64,000 bases of DNA. Source: Chlamydomonas reinhardtii (Eukaryota > Chlorophyta > Chlorophyceae > Chlamydomonadales > Chlamydomonadaceae). Shown here piece after piece: positions 57,272 through 64,000 of this stretch (within the stretch, counting starts at the first letter, position 1; each line of letters starts with the position of its first letter). The notes under the pieces are model-generated. The model was given only the letters and a program-made list of their open reading frames with translations. It had not been told where the DNA came from and did no database searches. The DNA is taken from contig NC_057018.1 in assembly GCF_000002595.2 (NCBI RefSeq), positions 756,206-820,205 on the forward strand, in the 5' to 3' direction. The translations under genes were made by a program, and so were the position numbers.

Positions 57272-59597
57272 CTAGCTACGCAGACCTACTACCGTCCTTT
57301 TTGACCCGCCTCCGCCGCCACCGCCGCCGTCTCCTCCCTCTGGCCGCCGTGCCGGCCGCGCCAGCAGCTGCTGTTGTGGGTTGCCGCCAGAGCCGCCGCC
57401 GCCCTTGTTGCTGTTGGTGGTGGTGGTTGCGGGCTGGTGTGGCGCGGCCGTAGTGACAGCCGCAGCGCCGCCCACGGCACCCGCTGTCACTGTTTCCACC
57501 GCCACCGCCGGCTGCTGCAGCCGGCGCAGCAGGTAGGCCTCCTGCTCGGAAGGAGTCAGGAAGTCCCATTCCCAGTACGGCACTAGTAGGACGCCGCCCT
57601 CCTTAAACGCCCGCCGCAGCTGCCGAATGCGAATGGCCGTACCCCCTTCCACAGCAGCGCTGGGGTCTTGCTGCTGCGTTTGTGTCAAGAGGTAACGTTT
57701 CGGTCCGAGGAACTCCACCGCCGCCTGCTGCCCGTCACTCAGCCGCACCACCGCATCCACTGGCGCCAACACTCCTGGCGCGACAACGCCCGTCTGAAGG
57801 GACTGAACGGCTAGGCCCCCTGCTGCCTTGAGGCCCTGCTGCTCAAGCCGCCGCAGCGCTGCAACGACCTGCTTTTGAGTATCTGATGTGGGCTTGGCGT
57901 CTTCCCTCTCAGTAGTCACCGCCGCTGCCATCGCCGCCTGCAGTCCGCTGCCGCTGCCCAGGGCCGCCGCCACCTCGCCGCCTAGCTCCTGCTGCGCCTG
58001 CCACAGCTGTTTGAGATGCTCAGTTGTAAGACCCTCCCAACGGCTTACTGCTTCACGGGCCAGCTGAATGGATAGCTGCTTCATGTCGGGAGAATACGTG
58101 CCTCCGAACACAGCCATGGCCCACAGGCTGTTGCATACGTGCTGGTGCAGGACTGTGTCAGAGTCATGCTGCAGCAGCTCGCCCAGCCGACCGCACACCG
58201 CCGCCTCCAAGCCAGCGTGCCGCAGCTGCAGCACCGCCAGCGCGTACAGCGTATTGGCACAGTTCTGACCACCGGCACTACTGGCGCGCATGGCTGCTAC
58301 TGCTGCGCCCGAGTCAAGCAGCTCCGCCGGCGGCTGGTGGCGCATCAACGCAAGCGCGTACAGCAGATTGGACCAGGCCTGAGATGTTGCGCGGGCCATG
58401 GCGCCCGACTGCGTTGCTGCGTCCACCGCTGCTGAAACCCACTGCCGCTGCTCGGCCGGCGCCTCCGGGCCCGCCCCAAATCCCATCTTGGCTAGGGCCC
58501 ACGCTGAGTTGCTGAGGTCCTGAGCGATGTACCCGTCAAACCCCCGCCGCACGTCCTCTGCGGCCACTGCCACCACCAGCTCTGCCTGCTCGCTGCATAG
58601 CTGCAGCCCCTCCAGCGCCAGCAGGATGTTGGATAGCTGTTGCGGGATAAATGCTGCAGCGAGCTCCGGTTTCCGGAGCCGCTGCAGTGCCTCCCCGCAC
58701 AGCGCCTCAACTGCTGACCGGTACTCTGGTCCTGTGCACCCCAGAGCTTTGAGAGCCCATAGGCTGTTTGAAACATCTTGCGGCTTGAAGCCGTGGCCCG
58801 CCACCGTTCTCAAGCGAGAAGCCACAGCTGCCGCCAAGGTCTGCAAGTGTGGCGATGAGGTGGGGTCCCAGCCTGAGCCCCGCTGCTGCTGGTCTTGCTT
58901 GAGCTTGCCGAGCGCGTACATGACAATTGCGAGGTTCTGAGGTTCCGCCTTCCCAAGAACCTCAGGATCCACTAGCCGCTCCAGCAGAGCTGCTGCAAGC
59001 TGAGCCTCCGTGCCGCCGCCGACCAATCCAGCTTTGCCCAGCGCCCACAGCGGAATGCTGCAGTTCTTTGCGTTGCGGATGCGCGGCACGAGCGGCAGGT
59101 AGGCCGGCGCAAGCATGCCGATAATGCTGCTGCGTGCTACAGCCGTTTGGCTTGCTCCAGCGCGCGACTCCAGCTGCGTTCAAAGCAGTTATGAGGGACA
59201 TACATGGGGTCAAGTGCTATATGCATGTGTTTGTGCGTGTGCGTGAACAGGTGCGCATGCAAGTCCTGTGTGGCCATCTGCGTCGTGAGAACCGGAAGTC
59301 CGGGCCGAGAACGACAACAATGGACTCGCCCTCCATTCTGCACTTCATTTCTGTGCCCATTCCCACCTGCACGTATTAGTCCTCCCTCTCACCTTGCCGC
59401 ACAGGTTGAACGCCGCACACATGGTAATGAAGTCTTTTCGGCCCTCCCACACTGATAGCCGCTGGCTGATGATTGCTTGCAGCTCCTCCAGAGTCCGACA
59501 CACGGTCATGTCATCCGCGGGGTCACGCCCGCTGCCCCTGCTTCTGCCGCTGGCGCGGCTGCCATCGCCTGCCCTGCCTCCGCCGCTTCCCCTACCC
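57272..59597 (-). CDS. OPR-RAP protein, array copy 2 (OPR-2), 5' end lost in assembly gap
   Basis: Exon 2 is 59173-57272 (633 aa). Exon 1 starts inside the gap and is visible from 59597 to 59393. Near-identical to OPR-1, with differences at EALQRLRKPEL and VAVAAEDVRRGF (OPR-1 has QQLRK and AEEDM). Both OPR-2 states agree with the diverged OPR-0, so they are probably ancestral. The C-terminal tail reads GGDGGGGGGGGSKRTVVGLRS-like, two residues longer than OPR-1. The start codon is missing only because of the gap; there is no sign that the gene itself is broken. Confidence 0.82.
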
Positions 59598-59697
59598 NNN
59601 NNNNNNNNNNNNNNNNNNNNNNNNNNNNNNNNNNNNNNNNNNNNNNNNNNNNNNNNNNNNNNNNNNNNNNNNNNNNNNNNNNNNNNNNNNNNNNNNN
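59598..59697. other. Assembly gap (100 N) of wrong size
   Basis: Bases before the gap align to 55547 and bases after it to 55948, so 400 bases of the repeat unit are missing where 100 N are written. The missing part holds the start and transit-peptide region of OPR-2. Confidence 0.93.
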
Positions 59698-61021
59698 GAG
59701 AATAACGCAAGGAACGAAAGGTCAGGTGCGTGTAGGTCGCTGGGCCAAAGCCGCCTGAGTAGCTGTGGCTTGGTATGGATGATAAAGCAACTGAATCAAT
59801 TTGCCACCGGTGTTGAGGCGAGGGCGACCTGACCGCGAAATACACGGCCCGAGGGCACGCCCCGTATCAACACCCCTCGCGACCTCCAAACACGTGCACT
59901 GAACCGCGAAGCCCTCCCCCAAGCCTATCGCGGCTGCTATTCCCATGTCCTCCTCCCCAACCATTCTGCATACAGGCTCTGGCGTGAGTCCCTGCCCGCG
60001 TCATTTGACACCCGTCGACCACGACTGAGGTGCAACGCATGTCGCTTACAAATCCAACATCCCGCCCGACACGAGAGGGGCAGAAACGGCGGGGCAGACG
60101 GCCAGCCTCTTGAACATGAGCATAGCAGTGCAATATCGCACATTGGGTCCCCGCCTGCTTCACCTGGCCACCTTTGCTGATTTGTCTGACATCCCTGTCT
60201 ACACACTTTTATCCGCCCACGCTTGAGACGTCCTCCTCAGCGCGCAGGCTTCACGGTACCAACCGTGCGGTATCATCGCTACATGATGAGTGCACTGCCC
60301 CAACCATTGAAGCATCACAAGGTGCTTGCCTGCCGCCGCCGCCGCTGATACGTACACGATTGCTGCCACACAACCAACACATCACACCCAACAATCACAA
60401 CAACAAAACAACTGAGACCCGCCGCCGTGCAACGCACACTGTACACGCCCCAGGGCCGAGAACACAACGCAACACAAGCACCTGACATGCCTCATCCAGG
60501 CATGCGTCACTCAATCGCCCACCGAGCCGACCTCGCACACGCCGTTCGTGAGCCCCTGCGGCTGACATGCCCGGCCCTGCCCCCTTGGCACCGCAGCCCT
60601 GCCGCCTTGGCACCGCCGCCCATTGCCCCACCCCCATGCTGCGTGCCATGTAAGAATAAAGCCAGGTCCCCATCAAGCCGCAGCATATATCCCCGCCAAG
60701 CCACCAGACTCCTCTTGCCGCACGCTACCAACCACCACCAGCACAGGACCGGCACCTGCCTGTCCCCCTGTTTAGTTTGGGCTGATATTTACAACCCCCC
60801 ACCCTCCCCTCCCCACCTTCCCCATTGCCAACCTCGCCCACCGCGCCGACATGCACGCCGGCACCTCGCTCGTGCCTCTCGAGGCCTCCCATCTTCCGTA
60901 GCTAGAGATCCCTGTCCACGAGTATCCACTTGGGCTCCAGCCCACTCCTGATGCACACGCCGGCATTACCCAGGTCTGCATGGTTTGCATGCCTGCCTGT
61001 CTACCGTGCACGCACACCTGC
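59698..61021. other. Array spacer between OPR-2 and OPR-3
   Basis: Same content as the preceding spacer. No gene was seen. Confidence 0.6.
60770..60796 (-). terminator. Candidate polyadenylation signal of OPR-3 inside the dispersed motif
   Basis: Minus-strand TGTAA at 60789-60793, about 230 nt after the OPR-3 stop, in the same position as for OPR-2. Confidence 0.5.
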
Positions 61022-63655
61022 CTAGCTACGCAGACCTACTACCGTCCTTTTTGACCCGCCTCCGCCGCCACCGCCGCCGTCTCCTCCCTCTGGCCGCCGT
61101 GCCGGCCGCGCCAGCAGCTGCTGTTGTGGGTTGCCGCCAGAGCCGCCGCCGCCCTTGTTGCTGTTGGTGGTGGTGGTTGCGGGCTGGTGTGGCGCGGCCG
61201 TAGTGACAGCCGCAGCGCCGCCCACGGCACCCGCTGTCACTGTTTCCACCGCCACCGCCGGCTGCTGCAGCCGGCGCAGCAGGTAGGCCTCCTGCTCGGA
61301 AGGAGTCAGGAAGTCCCATTCCCAGTACGGCACTAGTAGGACGCCGCCCTCCTTAAACGCCCGCCGCAGCTGCCGAATGCGAATGGCCGTACCCCCTTCC
61401 ACAGCAGCGCTGGGGTCTTGCTGCTGCGTTTGTGTCAAGAGGTAACGTTTCGGTCCGAGGAACTCCACCGCCGCCTGCTGCCCGTCACTCAGCCGCACCA
61501 CCGCATCCACTGGCGCCAACACTCCTGGCGCGACAACGCCCGTCTGAAGGGACTGAACGGCTAGGCCCCCTGCTGCCTTGAGGCCCTGCTGCTCAAGCCG
61601 CCGCAGCGCTGCAACGACCTGCTTTTGAGTATCTGATGTGGGCTTGGCGTCTTCCCTCTCAGTAGTCACCGCCGCTGCCATCGCCGCCTGCAGTCCGCTG
61701 CCGCTGCCCAGGGCCGCCGCCACCTCGCCGCCTAGCTCCTGCTGCGCCTGCCACAGCTGTTTGAGATGCTCAGTTGTAAGACCCTCCCAACGGCTTACTG
61801 CTTCACGGGCCAGCTGAATGGATAGCTGCTTCATGTCGGGAGAATACGTGCCTCCGAACACAGCCATGGCCCACAGGCTGTTGCATACGTGCTGGTGCAG
61901 GACTGTGTCAGAGTCATGCTGCAGCAGCTCGCCCAGCCGACCGCACACCGCCGCCTCCAAGCCAGCGTGCCGCAGCTGCAGCACCGCCAGCGCGTACAGC
62001 GTATTGGCACAGTTCTGACCACCGGCACTACTGGCGCGCATGGCTGCTACTGCTGCGCCCGAGTCAAGCAGCTCCGCCGGCGGCTGGTGGCGCATCAACG
62101 CAAGCGCGTACAGCAGATTGGACCAGGCCTGAGATGTTGCGCGGGCCATGGCGCCCGACTGCGTTGCTGCGTCCACCGCTGCTGAAACCCACTGCCGCTG
62201 CTCTGCCGGCGCCTCCGGGCCCGCCCCAAATCCCATCTTGGCTAGGGCCCACGCTGAGTTGCTGAGGTCCTGAGCGATGTACCCGTCAAACCCCCGCCGC
62301 ATGTCCTCTTCGGCCACTGCCACCACCAGCTCTGCCTGCTCGCTGCATAGCTGCAGCCCCTCCAGCGCCAGCAGGATGTTGGATAGCTGTTGCGGGATAA
62401 ATGCTGCAGCGAGCTCCGGTTTCCGGAGCTGCTGCAGTGCCTCCCCGCACAGCGCCTCAACTGCTGACCGGTACTCTGGTCCTGTGCACCCCAGAGCTTT
62501 GAGAGCCCATAGGCTGTTTGAAACATCTTGCGGCTTGAAGCCGTGGCCCGCCACCGTTCTCAAGCGAGAAGCCACAGCTGCCGCCAAGGTCTGCAAGTGC
62601 GGAGATGAGGTGGGGTCCCAGCCTGAGCCCCGCTGCTGCTGGTCTTGCTTGAGCTTGCCGAGCGCGTACATGACAATTGCGAGGTTCTGAGGTTCCGCCT
62701 TCCCAAGAACCTCAGGATCCACTAGCCGCTCCAGCAGAGCTGCTGCAAGCTGAGCCTCCGTGCCGCCGCCGACCAATCCAGCTTTGCCCAGCGCCCACAG
62801 CGGAATGCTGCAGTTCTTTGCGTTGCGGATGCGCGGCACGAGCGGCAGGTAGGCCGGCGCAAGCATGCCGATAATGCTGCTGCGTGCTACAGCCGTTTGG
62901 CTTGCTCCAGCGCGCGACTCCAGCTGCGTTCAAAGCAGTTATGAGGGACATACATGGGGTCAAGTGCTATATGCATGTGTTTGTGCGTGTGCGTGAACAG
63001 GTGCGCATGCAAGTCCTGTGTGGCCATCTGCGTCGTGAGAACCGGAAGTCCGGGCCGAGAACGACAACAATGGACTCGCCCTCCATTCTGCACTTCATTT
63101 CTGTGCCCATTCCCACCTGCACGTATTAGTCCTCCCTCTCACCTTGCCGCACAGGTTGAACGCCGCACACATGGTAATGAAGTCTTTTCGGCCCTCCCAC
63201 ACTGATAGCCGCTGGCTGATGATTGCTTGCAGCTCCTCCAGAGTCCGACACACGGTCATGTCATCCGCGGGGTCACGCCCGCTGCCCCTGCTTCTGCCGC
63301 TGGCGCGGCTGCCATCGCCTGCCCTGCCTCCGCCGCTTCCCCTACCCGCCGCCGCCTGCACTATTGGCCGCCCGAGGCGGGAGCTACTGCTGCCGCAGAG
63401 CACTACCGCCGTCGAGACGCGCAGTGGGGATGAGCTGCTACTGTTGAGTGCTGGGACAGAAGTAGCGGCGGCAGCGCGCGGTGAGCTGGGGCCGGTGTCG
63501 GCAGCGGTCCGATGCATGCCATAAACGAACAGTCTTCTAAACGCGCACGCCGGTGGCGGTGCCTGGAGACGGGCTGATAACGATTGGCTACAGCCATGTA
63601 CGCTGTGCCTGTGCGCACCAGCGGGAGAGCCCGCGACGACGCGCAGGGCGAGCAT
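61022..63655 (-). CDS. OPR-RAP protein, array copy 3 (OPR-3), 2 exons
   Basis: Exons are 63655-63143 and 62923-61022 (804 aa), with splice sites as in OPR-1. The transit-peptide exon appears identical to that of OPR-1. In exon 2 the 5' half has the OPR-1 states (QQLRK, AEEDM) while the 3' end and downstream flank have the OPR-2 states (long Gly tail, TVVGLRS). The gene is thus a mosaic of its two neighbours. One private change is seen near 62203. OPR repeats and the RAP-like domain are intact. Confidence 0.85.
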
Positions 63656-64000
63656 CTCGGGCCTCCTCACGGCGGCGACCTGAGCTATAGCGACTCTATC
63701 CGTCTACGTGTCTGAGCACTGCAAATGCATTAGGCTTGCATTTGTGGGAGAATAACGCAAGGAACGAAAGGTCAGGTGCGTGTAGGTCGCTGGGCCAAAG
63801 CCGCCTGAGTAGCTGTGGCTTGGTATGGATGATAAAGCAACTGAATCAATTTGCCACCGGTGTTGAGGCGAGGGCGACCTGACCGCGAAATACACGGCCC
63901 GAGGGCACGCCCCGTATCAACACCCCTCGCGACCTCCAAACACGTGCACTGAACCGCGAAGCCCTCCCCCAAGCCTATCGCGGCTGCTATTCCCATGTCC
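63656..64000. other. 5' flank of OPR-3, array continues
   Basis: Identical in kind to 55856-56200, so a further unit is likely beyond the window. No gene in this piece. Confidence 0.6.

Larger units (their letters stand above)
53100..64000 (-). repeat. Tandem OPR array, true period 4,050 bp
   Basis: Copy 1 to copy 2 is offset by exactly 4,050 bp over both exons and the 5' flank. Copy 2 to copy 3 is offset by 3,750 bp because the N gap in copy 2 (100 bases) stands for 400. With the gap corrected the period is constant. Each unit holds one minus-strand gene plus about 1.4 kb of spacer, and the array continues past the window's right edge. Confidence 0.92.

Noticed and set aside
59345-59845. 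Open frame running through the N gap
   Set aside because: It exists only because the gap is filled with N. The paralogous copies show a normal exon end, missing sequence and spacer at this place.

Overview
The window looks like nuclear DNA of a volvocalean green alga, most likely Chlamydomonas reinhardtii or a close relative. The DNA is very GC-rich and full of CA/GT tracts, minisatellites and low-complexity codon repeats. Genes have several short GT-AG introns and long Ala/Gly/Gln/Ser runs. Octotricopeptide-repeat (OPR) proteins and a candidate ciliary EF-hand protein are present. The species call is an inference, because no search was possible.

Layout. 1-4162: no protein gene seen; minisatellites, hairpins and one tRNA-Leu(UAA) at 2859-2944. 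4163-14707 (minus): three members (ANK-1, -2, -3) of one family with an F-box-like N-terminus and ankyrin-like repeats. 14708-16906: gene-free, with a hAT-like element. 16907-26079 (minus): a 14-exon F-box/LRR protein of about 1612 aa carrying a very long polyproline insert. 26867-33158 (plus): a 7-exon protein of about 1190 aa with repeated D-[IV]-x-G-type motifs and a degenerate EF-hand pair, divergent from the LRR gene. 34048-46677 (plus): a tandem duplication holding two more family members (ANK-4, ANK-5). 46678-49286: gene-free, with dispersed repeats and a short hAT-like element. 49287-64000 (minus): a tandem array of OPR-RAP genes, one diverged copy followed by three near-identical copies at a period of 4,050 bp. 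One copy is cut by an assembly gap.

How it works together. These are independent eukaryotic genes, not operons. The OPR genes probably encode organelle-targeted RNA-binding proteins of the kind that expand in Chlamydomonas gene clusters (the NCL cluster is the precedent). The ankyrin family is a second locally expanding family, with members on both strands. Most of the variation visible between paralogues is repeat-driven: one OPR repeat lost or gained, hexanucleotide and 24-bp coding repeats expanding, GT tracts in paralogous introns changing length, and transposon insertions that can be read against paralogous empty sites.

Exon structures were worked out by hand from splice sites, reading phase and paralogue comparison. 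Each joined reading frame was checked to be a multiple of three, but none has transcript support.
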